Source of the DNA: Aestuariibius violaceus
GTDB lineage: Bacteria > Pseudomonadota > Alphaproteobacteria > Rhodobacterales > Rhodobacteraceae
Assembly (NCBI RefSeq): GCF_040779325.2
Contig: NZ_JBFONT020000004.1
Location: forward strand, 186,001-250,000
Length of the DNA stretch: 64,000 nucleotides
Reading direction: 5' to 3'
Of this stretch, positions 46,045 through 54,038 are shown in pieces (position 1 is the stretch's first letter; each line of letters opens with the position of its first letter). The notes under the pieces are model-generated. The model saw only the letters and a program-made list of their open reading frames with translations, was not told the DNA's origin and did no database searches. Made by a program: the position numbers and the translations under genes.

Positions 46045-46917
46045 TCAGCGCAGCTGCCCCATGGTAAAGGTCGGATCGACATTTTCCTTTTCGATATAAG
46101 CGTTTAAGGCTTCTGCGTCAGGATTATGCGACGTTTTGGTTAGGTCGGCGGCCAGACCACCGGAAATGAAGACGGAATCGATATCCTCGCCCCGGGCGCC
46201 CGAGATATCGGTATGGATGCCGTCCCCGATGGCCACGATGCCCTCGTTCGGTAAATCCTTCCCTAAGGCTACGAGCCGCCGTCGGGCCAGATCGTAGATC
46301 GGCGGGTGCGGCTTGCCGAAATAGAGGCTTTCGCCGCCCATCTCGGTATAGAGCTTTGCCAGCGCGCCGGCACACCATTCGCGGGTCTCACCCCGGTCGA
46401 CGACGATGTCGGGATTGGCGCAGAGGAGCTTGAGACCCTTGGTCTTGGCATAGAGGAAGTCGGGCCGGTTGACCTCGGGATCGGCATGCGGGTCAAAGGG
46501 GCCGCAGCAGACGATGCCGTCGGCGTCCTTCAGATCGACGCGCGCGATGGGGGCCGGATCGTCAACGATTTCAGGGGGTTCGAAGAAGGCCTCATCATGG
46601 GATTCACCCATGAACCAGACCTTGTTGCCAACGGCGCCCCGGAACATCGCGGCCCGCGCGCTGTCGCCGGACGTGGCGATCGCATCCCACGTATCCTTCG
46701 GCACGCCGAGCCGGTCGAGCTGTTTTTCAACGCTGCGCCAGGGGCGCGGCGCGTTGGTGACGAAGACGACCGTGCCGCCGTTTTCCCGGTACTTGCGCAT
46801 TGCATCGACGGCTGTTGCGTGGGCTTCGATGCCATTGTGCATGCAGCCCCAGAGATCGACGAAGGCGGCGTCGTAGCGGCCCGAAACCTCTGAAAAGCTT
46901 TCGATAATCTGTGTCAT
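46045..46917 (-). CDS. HAD-superfamily class IIA hydrolase (TIGR01459 type)
   Basis: The 290-residue protein is of the NagD/PGP-like HAD-IIA class: motif I is AAFVDLWGCMHNG (nucleophile Asp kept, the second acid replaced by Trp as in the TIGR01459 family), then VFVTNAPRPW, the cap, and the motif III/IV region FGKPHPPIYDLARR and VAIGDGIHTDISGA. It should dephosphorylate a small sugar- or glycerol-phosphate, substrate unknown. ATG 46917 fits the domain start, with AAAGG seven bases upstream; an open frame upstream to 47025 was rejected. Confidence 0.9.
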   Translation of the reverse strand: MTQIIESFSEVSGRYDAAFVDLWGCMHNGIEAHATAVDAMRKYRENGGTVVFVTNAPRPWRSVEKQLDRLGVPKDTWDAIATSGDSARAAMFRGAVGNKVWFMGESHDEAFFEPPEIVDDPAPIARVDLKDADGIVCCGPFDPHADPEVNRPDFLYAKTKGLKLLCANPDIVVDRGETREWCAGALAKLYTEMGGESLYFGKPHPPIYDLARRRLVALGKDLPNEGIVAIGDGIHTDISGARGEDIDSVFISGGLAADLTKTSHNPDAEALNAYIEKENVDPTFTMGQLR

Positions 46918-47046
46918 GGGGGGCCTTTCAGGGCTGAAAACGGCGGGTCGGCATCCGGTCGGCATCGTGTCGGCATTACGTCGGAGGGGACCGCGGCGTT
47001 GCCTTGCCTTCCGGTTTACAATCAAGCGCCGAGAGCCAGGGATTGT

Positions 47047-47964
47047 TCAGACTTTGAGAACGGGAATGATCTGCTTCTTCCGCGACATGATCCCGGGCAG
47101 AACGACGCTGTCGCCGGTGACGGCCGCGCCGAAGCTCTTCTCGGCCACCGATTTCGACAGGTCGGACGGGATCAGCATCGTCGCCTCCTCGCGCAGGATG
47201 TCGACGACGAAAAGCAGGACTTCATCCACCCCATCCTCGGACGCGACCTGCGGCATGGCGGCAAGAAGCGCCTCCTTGCGGGAGAGGATCTGGTCGGGCG
47301 ACGTCGTCTCAAGCACCGAGACGCGGAACCTGGTGCCGTCCACCTCGTATTCCTTGCTGTCCATCCGCAGAAGCTCTGCCTCGGAGAAGGCGGAGACGTC
47401 GGATTTGGCGGCAAACATCTCGGCTGCGTAATCGGGAATCGAGATGCCGAGATCGGCGGCGAGGCTCTCGGCCAGCGCGCGGTCGGTCTCGGTCGTCGTG
47501 GGCGAGCGGAATTCGAGCGTGTCGGAGAGAATGCAGGACAGCATCGCGCCCTTGATCGCCTCGGGCATCTTGGCGGCGTCCTCGCCCATCAGGTCGTGCA
47601 TCAGCGTCGCGGTGCAGGCGAGCGGGCGGATCGTCATCTCGATCGGCGCCTTGGTCTGGAGCCCGCCGGTCAGCTTGTGGTGGTCGATGATCTGCAGGAC
47701 GTTGGCGTCGTTGATCGAGGCCGGCAGCTCGGCCGGGTTGTTGGTGTCGACGATCACGCAATCGGCGCCTTCGGCCACGTCGTCGATGATCTGCGGCTTG
47801 TCGAGGGACCAGCGGTCAAGCATGAATGCAGCCTCGGTATTCGGCTCCCCCAGCAGGCGCGGTTCGGCTTGCTGGCCCTTGATCTGGGACAGATACCAGG
47901 CCCAGACGATCGGCGATCCGGTGCTGTCGGTGTCGGGGGCCTGATGGCCGAAAACTTGGATCAT
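47047..47964 (-). CDS. ppaC: manganese-dependent inorganic pyrophosphatase (family II)
   Basis: The 305-residue DHH-family enzyme starts MIQVFGHQAPDTDSTGSPIV, with metal ligands in HQAPDTDS, has VIVDTNNPAEL and QIIDHHKL in the middle and SRKKQIIPVL with the substrate-binding Arg/Lys at the C-terminus. It hydrolyses PPi in the cytoplasm; many alphaproteobacteria use this instead of family I. The ATG at 47964 is the domain start; upstream the frame runs toward the palindromes at 48045. It is read through or initiated in the 231-base gap carrying those palindromes. Confidence 0.96.
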   Translation of the reverse strand: MIQVFGHQAPDTDSTGSPIVWAWYLSQIKGQQAEPRLLGEPNTEAAFMLDRWSLDKPQIIDDVAEGADCVIVDTNNPAELPASINDANVLQIIDHHKLTGGLQTKAPIEMTIRPLACTATLMHDLMGEDAAKMPEAIKGAMLSCILSDTLEFRSPTTTETDRALAESLAADLGISIPDYAAEMFAAKSDVSAFSEAELLRMDSKEYEVDGTRFRVSVLETTSPDQILSRKEALLAAMPQVASEDGVDEVLLFVVDILREEATMLIPSDLSKSVAEKSFGAAVTGDSVVLPGIMSRKKQIIPVLKV

Positions 47965-48044
47965 GTCGTATCCCTCAGCGTTGTTCGCGGCCCGTATAGG
48001 CAGGCGAAGGAGGCTTGTCACGTGGGGTGCGACGGCAGGCAGAA

Positions 48045-48066
48045 CACGATCTTCTAGAAGATCGTG
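48045..48066. repeat. 22-bp perfect palindrome with TTCTAGAA core (copy 1)
   Basis: Half-site CACGATCTTCT is followed by its exact reverse complement. It is the leftmost of three such palindromes with a common CTTCTAGAAG or TTTCTAGAAA centre between ppaC and the OmpA-like gene. Confidence 0.9.
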
Positions 48067-48078
48067 CAGGGCGGAATT

Positions 48079-48113
48079 CTCGGGGTTCAGGTCTCACATC
48101 CTCAAACCCCGAG
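48079..48113. repeat. 9-bp inverted repeat
   Basis: CTCGGGGTT (48079-48087) and AACCCCGAG (48105-48113) pair across a 17-base loop, between palindrome copies 1 and 2. No T-run follows on either strand. Confidence 0.6.
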
Positions 48114-48131
48114 CAAGGAACCCCTTGGCAT

Positions 48132-48153
48132 CAAATTCTTCTAGAAGAATTTG
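48132..48153. repeat. 22-bp perfect palindrome with TTCTAGAA core (copy 2)
   Basis: Half-site CAAATTCTTCT is followed by its exact reverse complement. It is separated from copy 3 by only six bases, and GCATGC, itself a palindrome, begins at its last base. Confidence 0.9.
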
Positions 48154-48159
48154 CATGCG

Positions 48160-48181
48160 CAGAATTTTCTAGAAAATTCTG
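48160..48181. repeat. 22-bp perfect palindrome with TCTAGA core (copy 3)
   Basis: Half-site CAGAATTTTCT is followed by its exact reverse complement. It ends 14 bases before the stop codon of the OmpA-like gene. CCCTTGGC flanks copies 2 and 3 as a direct repeat (48122-48129 and 48183-48190). Confidence 0.9.
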
Positions 48182-48195
48182 ACCCTTGGCCGCCG

Positions 48196-49806
48196 TCAGC
48201 GCTCGGTCAGCTTCAACTCGATCCGGCGGTTGCGGGCCAGCGCCTCGGGCGTATCGCCCCTATCGATCGGCTGGAATTCTCCAAAACCGTTGGCGGCCAG
48301 GCGCTCGGGCGGGATCCCCAAAGCCTCGGTCATGTAAAGCACGACCGACAGGGCGCGGGCCTGGCTGAGCTCCCAGTTACTGGCATAGCGCCCGCCGCGC
48401 GAGATCGGGATGTTGTCGGTATGGCCGTCGACGCGGATCACCCAGTCGATCTGGGGCGGGATGTCGGCAGAGATCTCGCGCAGGATCGCCGCCACCCTCG
48501 CGATCTGCGCCCGGCCGTCCGGCGACAGGCTGGCAGAGCCCACGGGGAACAGAACCTCGGAGGAGAAGACGAAGCGGTCGCCTTCCACGCGGATGCCCTC
48601 GCGGCCTTCGAGGCGCGCGCGCAGGGTCCCGAAGAATTCCGACCGGTAGCGTTCGAGGTCCTGCGCCTCGGCCGCCAGCCGTTCGCGCTCCCGCGCCTCC
48701 AGCTCGGCCCGGCGGCGTTCCTCGGCTGCCGCACGGGCCAGCGCCTGATTCAGCTGCGCGCCAAGGTTCTGGATCTCGACCTCGGCCGCCGCGTCGTCCT
48801 CGGCGGCCATGTTCAGCAGCGTCTGGAGCGAGGCCATCTGGCTGCGCAATTGCGCGACCTGCTGGTTCAGCGCCTCGACCTCGCGCTGGCTTTCCGCCGA
48901 CAGCGCCTCTTCCTCGGCCAGCCGCTCCTGCGCGAGGGCCAGCAGGCGGGCGCGCTCATCGGCATCCGACAGGGCCTCCGTCACATCGTCCTGCGCGGCC
49001 CGCGCCGCGGCGAGAAGCGTCAGCGTCTCCTCCGCCTCGGCCCGCTGTTCTTCTAGGGCGAGCGTCATGGCCGTCAGCTCCGCATCCGCGTTTTCCAGCC
49101 GGGCGCGCAGCGCCTCGGCAGCGGCGGCATCGACAAGGCGCTGCGCCTCAAGCGCGTCGATCTGGGTCTGTGCGGTCTCCAAGGCGGCGGCCCCGTCCGC
49201 CTCCTCCGACCGCAGATCGGCCACCAGCGCCTCCAGCGCCTCGCGCCGGGCGGCATCCAGACGCGCGGCTTCGGTCTGCGCATCGATCTCGTCCCGCGCC
49301 TGCGCCAGCGCCAGATCCAGCGCCTCCTGCTGCGACAGAAGCTCGGCCTGTTCGGTCCGCAGATCCTCGACCGTCGCCCGGGCGGCGTCCCGATCCGCCA
49401 GCAGCGCCGCGACCCGCGCCTCGAAATCGGTGATGCGGGTGGTGGCCGCGGCCAGATCCGCCGCCTGCCGGTCGCGTTCCGCGGTGAGTGCCGCGATCAG
49501 CGCCGATTGCTCCTCCGCTTCCCGCGCGGCATCGGTCAGGGTGGCCTGCAGGGTCCCGACCCGGTCCTCCAGCGACGAGGTCCGGTCCTGCTCCAACCCC
49601 AACGCCTCGGCCAGGGCCGCGACCTCTGAGGTCAGCTCGTTCAACTCCGAGGCCTGACCGGTGATCGTCTCCCGCAGGACGAACTGCACGATCATGAAGA
49701 TCGTCAGCACGAACATCAGCACCAGCAGAAGGCCCGTCATCGCATCCACGAAGCCGGGCCAGATCGACGACTGGAAGCGGGCGCCGGAGCGTCGGCTAAG
49801 CGCCAT
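48196..49806 (-). CDS. MotB/OmpA-like protein with long coiled coil (peptidoglycan-binding)
   Basis: The 536-residue protein has one N-terminal transmembrane helix (WPGFVDAMTGLLLVLMFVLT), in which FVDAMT matches the MotB YADFMT segment that carries the proton-binding Asp. A very long Ala/Glu/Arg/Gln-rich coiled coil follows, from about residue 50 to 390, and then an OmpA-type peptidoglycan-binding domain with VDGHTDNIPI, NWELSQARALSVV and NRRIELKLTER. It starts three bases after the ExbB-like gene stop, so the two form an operon and probably an ion-driven inner-membrane complex reaching the cell wall. Confidence 0.88.
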   Translation of the reverse strand: MALSRRSGARFQSSIWPGFVDAMTGLLLVLMFVLTIFMIVQFVLRETITGQASELNELTSEVAALAEALGLEQDRTSSLEDRVGTLQATLTDAAREAEEQSALIAALTAERDRQAADLAAATTRITDFEARVAALLADRDAARATVEDLRTEQAELLSQQEALDLALAQARDEIDAQTEAARLDAARREALEALVADLRSEEADGAAALETAQTQIDALEAQRLVDAAAAEALRARLENADAELTAMTLALEEQRAEAEETLTLLAAARAAQDDVTEALSDADERARLLALAQERLAEEEALSAESQREVEALNQQVAQLRSQMASLQTLLNMAAEDDAAAEVEIQNLGAQLNQALARAAAEERRRAELEARERERLAAEAQDLERYRSEFFGTLRARLEGREGIRVEGDRFVFSSEVLFPVGSASLSPDGRAQIARVAAILREISADIPPQIDWVIRVDGHTDNIPISRGGRYASNWELSQARALSVVLYMTEALGIPPERLAANGFGEFQPIDRGDTPEALARNRRIELKLTER

Positions 49807-49809
49807 CCC

Positions 49810-51003
49810 CTACCCCTCCCGGTCGCCCACGGCGCGCGGGCGAACGCCCTGGGTCTGGCGGATCGTGCGCGACAGCGCGGACAGATCGCCGCGGATTTCG
49901 GCCATCGTTTCCTGCCGCCCGGCCGAGATCTCTTCCAGCAGGCGGATCAATTGCACATCGATCGACCGCAGGCGCATCCGCGCCTCGGGATCGATGCCGC
50001 CTTCGCCCGCCTCCTGCATCGTGGTGATCAGCCGGTCCTGCCCCTCGGCGATGTGCATCAGTGCTTCGGTCAGGGTCGCCTGGGTATCGTCCTCGTTGTT
50101 CTGGTTCACCAGCCCCTCGATCGCCTTGGCAAGCCGCCCGAGCCGATCCTCAAGCTGGCCGCGCGCGATCTCGGACTGATGCAGCATGACCTGCAGCGCT
50201 TCCATCTGCGCCGACATGTGATCGACGAAGCCCGCGACCTCACCGCCGCCGACGCCGCCCTCCTCGCCGCTGGAAAAGCCCAGGCGGGTGATGGAGGACA
50301 GCCATTCCTCTAGCTCGCGGTAGAACCGGTTCTGCCCGTGGCCCGCGAAGATCTCGAGCAGGCCCACGACCAGCGACCCGGCGAGACCCAGCAAAGACGA
50401 CGCAAAGGCCACGCCCATCCCGCCCAGCTGCGCCTCCAGCCCCGTCATCAGGCGGTTGAAGATATCGACGCCCTCCTCCCCCTCCTGCGGGGCGAGCGAC
50501 CGGATCGTGTCGACAACGGCCGGCACGGTTGTCGCAAGCCCGTAGAAGGTGCCCAGAAGGCCCAGAAAGATGAGCAGGCTGACGATATAGCGCGTGATCT
50601 CGCGCGCCTCGTCGATGCGGGTCGCCACGGAATCGAGGATCGACCGGGTCGAGGATGCGCCCAGCTTCATCTGCGCGTTGCGCGACCGCAGCAGCGTGGC
50701 GAGCGGCGCCAGAAGGCGCGGTGCGCTGCCGGCGGCGTCGTCGCGGGTATTGCTGGCAAACCGTTCGATCCAGCGGACCGAGGACATCAGGGTGAAAACC
50801 TGGAAGAAGCAGGCCAGCACGCCGATCACGAAGACCAGGAAGATGAACCCGTTCAGATAGGGGTTCGCGACGAAGATCGGCGACACACGCGGATAGGCCA
50901 GATACCCACCCACGCCGACCAGGGCGAGCACGACCAGCATCCATACCAACTGGCTGATCGGCTGTGAAAACTGCGGCTCGGCCTCGGGATCCCTTCTGTC
51001 CAT
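49810..51003 (-). CDS. MotA/TolQ/ExbB-type proton channel protein
   Basis: From the ATG at 51003 the 397-residue protein has two N-terminal helices (LVWMLVVLALVGVGGYLAY and FIFLVFVIGVLACFFQVFTL) and the ExbB-like pair ITRYIVSLLIFLGLLGTFYG and MGVAFASSLLGLAGSLVVG. About 130 residues of cytoplasmic helix follow. Together with the OmpA-like partner it resembles the MotAB, ExbBD and ZorAB stator pairs that use the proton gradient to move or signal to a second protein. No flagellar or Ton genes are near. An in-frame ATG at 51087 is less likely. Confidence 0.87.
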   Translation of the reverse strand: MDRRDPEAEPQFSQPISQLVWMLVVLALVGVGGYLAYPRVSPIFVANPYLNGFIFLVFVIGVLACFFQVFTLMSSVRWIERFASNTRDDAAGSAPRLLAPLATLLRSRNAQMKLGASSTRSILDSVATRIDEAREITRYIVSLLIFLGLLGTFYGLATTVPAVVDTIRSLAPQEGEEGVDIFNRLMTGLEAQLGGMGVAFASSLLGLAGSLVVGLLEIFAGHGQNRFYRELEEWLSSITRLGFSSGEEGGVGGGEVAGFVDHMSAQMEALQVMLHQSEIARGQLEDRLGRLAKAIEGLVNQNNEDDTQATLTEALMHIAEGQDRLITTMQEAGEGGIDPEARMRLRSIDVQLIRLLEEISAGRQETMAEIRGDLSALSRTIRQTQGVRPRAVGDREG

Positions 51004-51105
51004 GCGGACGGGTCCTCTCGTTGAACTGGGTCCTTGCCCAGAGGTTACTGGTTCGATTTTGGAAACACCACGGGAATATGGCGGCAATAAGCCCCGTGGG
51101 CGGCA

Positions 51106-51627
51106 TCAGTGGGCGATTCGCCTCACCTCTGCGTCAAGCCATTCGATCTCCGCATCGCGCACGCCAAGTTCCGCCAGATGGGCGGCGGTATTGTGCAGAT
51201 ATTCGGTGTTCGGCCCCCGGCCACCATGGGCGGTGGCGATGATCCGCGCCTGTTCCTGCAGCGGCAGGCGGCAATATTGCCCATGATCAGGATCGATCAC
51301 ATAGGCCAGCGCGTCGACCTGCCGCCCATCGTCCAGCGCCAGCGTCAGGTGGCGTTCCAGATAGGCCGCCGTCACCAGCTCCCGCTCGCGCAGCATGGCC
51401 AGCACCGCCTCGACCTCTGCCTCCGCCGCGCGCAGGGCCATGCCGGTGCAGCTTGCCCCCTCCGCCGCGTCCAGCGCCAGCACGAGGCCCGGCACATCGC
51501 GCGTGCCCCGATGCTCGACCGAGCGCATGCAGAACGACCGGTGATACCCGTCCAGCCGGGCCTTCACCGCCTCGGCCGGCCGGAACCCCGGGTTCCATAG
51601 AAGCGATCCGTAGCCGAATACCCACAT
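51106..51627 (-). CDS. gamma-glutamylcyclotransferase (ChaC-like)
   Basis: The 173-residue protein begins MWVFGYGSLLWNPGF, with the YGSL substrate-binding motif of the gamma-glutamylcyclotransferase fold, followed by RSFCMRSVEHRGT and a Glu-rich catalytic region RERELVTAAYLE. ChaC enzymes split glutathione to 5-oxoproline and Cys-Gly. I started at 51627 because the family begins there; the frame could begin 51 bases upstream. The gene lies 102 bases after the ExbB-like gene's start, in the same direction, so it could precede it in a transcript. Confidence 0.87.
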   Translation of the reverse strand: MWVFGYGSLLWNPGFRPAEAVKARLDGYHRSFCMRSVEHRGTRDVPGLVLALDAAEGASCTGMALRAAEAEVEAVLAMLRERELVTAAYLERHLTLALDDGRQVDALAYVIDPDHGQYCRLPLQEQARIIATAHGGRGPNTEYLHNTAAHLAELGVRDAEIEWLDAEVRRIAH

Positions 51628-51692
51628 AAGCGCCGCTGGCCCTCCTTCGGCGGGGTCTATAGAGAAGGCGCCGGACAAGGCAAAGGGGCCCC

Positions 51693-52679
51693 ATGCGCAG
51701 GCTGTTCTGGATCGTCGTCATCGCCGCCGCGCTCTATGGCGGCTACTGGTTTGTGGGCGCCCAGGCGCTGGAACGCGGCGCGATCACCTGGCTCGAGGAC
51801 GAGGCCGCCCGCCCCGGCGGGTTGGAGCCCACCTATGACAGCATCGCGGTCCGCGGCTTCCCCTCGCGCTTCGATCTGACCATTACGGCCCCCGATATCC
51901 AGGACGTGCCCACCGGGATCACCTGGCGCGCACCGTTCTTCCAGCTTTTCGCCCTCAGCTACCGCCCGACCGAGGTCATCGCCGTCTTCCCCGACCGCCA
52001 GACCCTGACGATCGGCGACATGACGATCCCCATCCGCTCGACCGACCTGCGGGCCAGCGCCGCTGTCGCCGCCGATGCCGACCTGCCGCTCGACCGGGCG
52101 ACCGCCCAGCTCGAACAGCTGGCCCTCGGCCTGCCGGTGGGAGAGGTCCATGCCGATGGCGGCCTCTTCGCCATCCGCCGCGTCCCCGACCAGCCCGGGC
52201 GCTACGACGTGTTCGGCGAGCTGACCGAGATCGAGATCCCCGTCGGCGCCCTGCTGCCCCCCGGCTTCGACCTGTCCCGCACGATCACCGCGCTGCGCAT
52301 CGACGGCACCGCCGATCTCACCGCCCCGCTCGACCGCTTCGCCGCCGAAACCCGGCCCGAGCTGACAGCGCTCGACGTCGCGCAGGCGCAGATCTCCTGG
52401 GACGGGATCGAGCTGACCGCACGCGGCACCCTCACCCTTGGCGCCGACGGCCTGCCCAGCGGCGAGGGCACGCTCGAGGCCCGCAACTGGGTGCGCGTGA
52501 TCGAGCTTGCCACCCAGGCGGGCCTCCTCACCCCGCTGCAGGCCACCGTCCTTCAGGGCGGCCTTGTTGGCCTCTCCACCGGCGGCCTCGACCAGCCGCT
52601 GGAAATCCCCTTCGCCCTCGATCGCGGCGATCTCAGCGTCGGCGGCGTGGATCTGGGACCGTTGCCGATGGTGCGGTAG
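51693..52679 (+). CDS. DUF2125 domain protein
   Basis: The 328-residue protein has an N-terminal membrane anchor (MRRLFWIVVIAAALYGGYWF) and then the DUF2125 pattern: YDSIAVRGFPSRFDLTITAP, and a long series of beta strands to LEIPFALDRGDLSVGGVDLG. It is likely periplasmic and anchored in the inner membrane. The family is restricted mostly to alphaproteobacteria and has no known function. The start has AAAGGGG just upstream, and the gene is divergent from the ChaC-like gene. Confidence 0.87.
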   Translation: MRRLFWIVVIAAALYGGYWFVGAQALERGAITWLEDEAARPGGLEPTYDSIAVRGFPSRFDLTITAPDIQDVPTGITWRAPFFQLFALSYRPTEVIAVFPDRQTLTIGDMTIPIRSTDLRASAAVAADADLPLDRATAQLEQLALGLPVGEVHADGGLFAIRRVPDQPGRYDVFGELTEIEIPVGALLPPGFDLSRTITALRIDGTADLTAPLDRFAAETRPELTALDVAQAQISWDGIELTARGTLTLGADGLPSGEGTLEARNWVRVIELATQAGLLTPLQATVLQGGLVGLSTGGLDQPLEIPFALDRGDLSVGGVDLGPLPMVR

Positions 52680-53081
52680 AGACCCGCGATCCAGTCAGAA
52701 AGCGCAGAGCTCTGGCGATAAGGGCATTGCCCGACCTGGAGGGCGTAGCAACGGTCTCGCTTCGCATGGCATTGCCAGCGATCTGACCGGCCCGCGACTT
52801 GAAAGGTCGCAAAATCGCCTTCCTGGGGGAGGTCGGGCGATGCCCGGCGTTGCCGCCGGGCGGGACGCTTGATCGGCGGGCACCCCTTGGCTAGACGTAT
52901 TGAAGTCCCGAGGTGTCAGCCCGGCACTCCCGGAGCCACCTCCGACAGGCGCATCACATCGGCCATTCCGGCCCCGCGCCCATCCCACACTTCCACTCCT
53001 GCAACCCCGCTTCCGATCTTCGCCGTTTCGCGAGGCGATCATCGGCGCGCATTCTGCCCCAACGAAAAGTGAGGAAAAATC
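52680..53081. other. 402-base intergenic region with inverted-repeat element
   Basis: No gene is supported. The left half carries a structured element: GCATTGCCCGACCT (52724-52737) pairs, with one G-T wobble, with AGGTCGGGCGATGC (52830-52843), enclosing about 92 bases that include GCGAC-N7-GTCGC. Next to it is a perfect hairpin (GCCCGGCG and CGCCGGGC at 52842-52861). The right half probably holds the promoter of the aldo/keto reductase gene. Confidence 0.5.
52724..52861. repeat. intergenic inverted-repeat element
   Basis: Terminal 14-base inverted repeats with an internal hairpin and an attached 8-bp GC-rich stem-loop. It has the build of a miniature mobile or REP-type element, but only one copy lies in this window, and it has no open frame. 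Confidence 0.45.
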
Positions 53082-54038
53082 ATGGACATACTCGGCACGA
53101 CGATTTCCCCCATCGGCATGGGCTGCTGGCCCATCGGCGGCCCGTTCTTCGACGGCGACACGCCGCTTGGCTATTCAGGCGCCGATGACGCGCAATCCAT
53201 CCGCACGATCCACGCGGCCCTCGATGCCGGCATCCAGCTTTTCGACACCGCAGCCGCCTACGGCACCGGCCATGCGGAGCGTCTGCTGGCCCGCGCGCTC
53301 AAGGACCGGCCCGACGCGCTGATCGTCACAAAGATCGGCCTCGCCATCGACGAGGAGGCCCGCCAGCTCAAAGGCCCCGACACGGACCCGACCAACGTCC
53401 CCGCAGCCATAGACGCCTGCCTCCGCCGCCTCGACCGCGACCGGATCGACATCCTGCTCCTCCATGCGGGCGAGATGGCTGTCGAGCACGCCCTCCCGAT
53501 CCTCGACCGGATGGAGGAAGCCCGCCAGACTGGAAAGATCCGCACCTATGGCTGGAGCACCGATCTCCCCGACCGCGCCGAAGCGGCCCTGCGTCCGGGC
53601 GTCAACGCCACCCAATTCGCGATGAATGTCGTCCACGATGCACCCCGGATGCAGGCCATCGCCGAGGCGAATAACCTGATCGCCCTCATCCGATCACCGC
53701 TTGCCATGGGCATCCTGACCGGCAAGTTCGACGCGACCACGCAGATGGCCGCCGACGACGTCCGCGCCACCACCCGCGCCTCACGCGATTTCTTCGAAAA
53801 CGGCCGGGTCAACCCGGCCCACCTGGCCAGCCTCGACGCGGTCCGCGACCTGCTCCAGACCGGCGGCCGCACGCTGGCCCAGGGCGCGCTCTGCTGGCTC
53901 CTCGCCAGATCCGACCGCGCCGTCCCGATCCCCGGCGCCCGAACGCCCGACCAGATCGAAGAGACGGCGGCGGCCCTCCAGCACGGCCCCCTGCCGCCCG
54001 ATACGATGGCCGAGATCGACCGCGTTCTGGGGCGTTAA
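53082..54038 (+). CDS. aldo/keto reductase
   Basis: The 318-residue TIM-barrel enzyme has the AKR tetrad: Asp and Tyr in LFDTAAAYGTGHAE, Lys in LIVTKIG and His in ILLLHAGEMAV. The NADPH-binding end is SDRAVPIPGARTPDQIEE. The substrate is not evident. It starts at ATG 53082 after GTGAGG. The stop overlaps that of gltX by four bases in convergent orientation. Confidence 0.92.
   Translation: MDILGTTISPIGMGCWPIGGPFFDGDTPLGYSGADDAQSIRTIHAALDAGIQLFDTAAAYGTGHAERLLARALKDRPDALIVTKIGLAIDEEARQLKGPDTDPTNVPAAIDACLRRLDRDRIDILLLHAGEMAVEHALPILDRMEEARQTGKIRTYGWSTDLPDRAEAALRPGVNATQFAMNVVHDAPRMQAIAEANNLIALIRSPLAMGILTGKFDATTQMAADDVRATTRASRDFFENGRVNPAHLASLDAVRDLLQTGGRTLAQGALCWLLARSDRAVPIPGARTPDQIEETAAALQHGPLPPDTMAEIDRVLGR

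Noticed and set aside
48196..51003. A Zorya anti-phage system
   Set aside because: The two genes match the ZorA/ZorB architecture only in general; there is no ZorC, ZorD or ZorE nearby, and the context is ordinary chromosomal genes.
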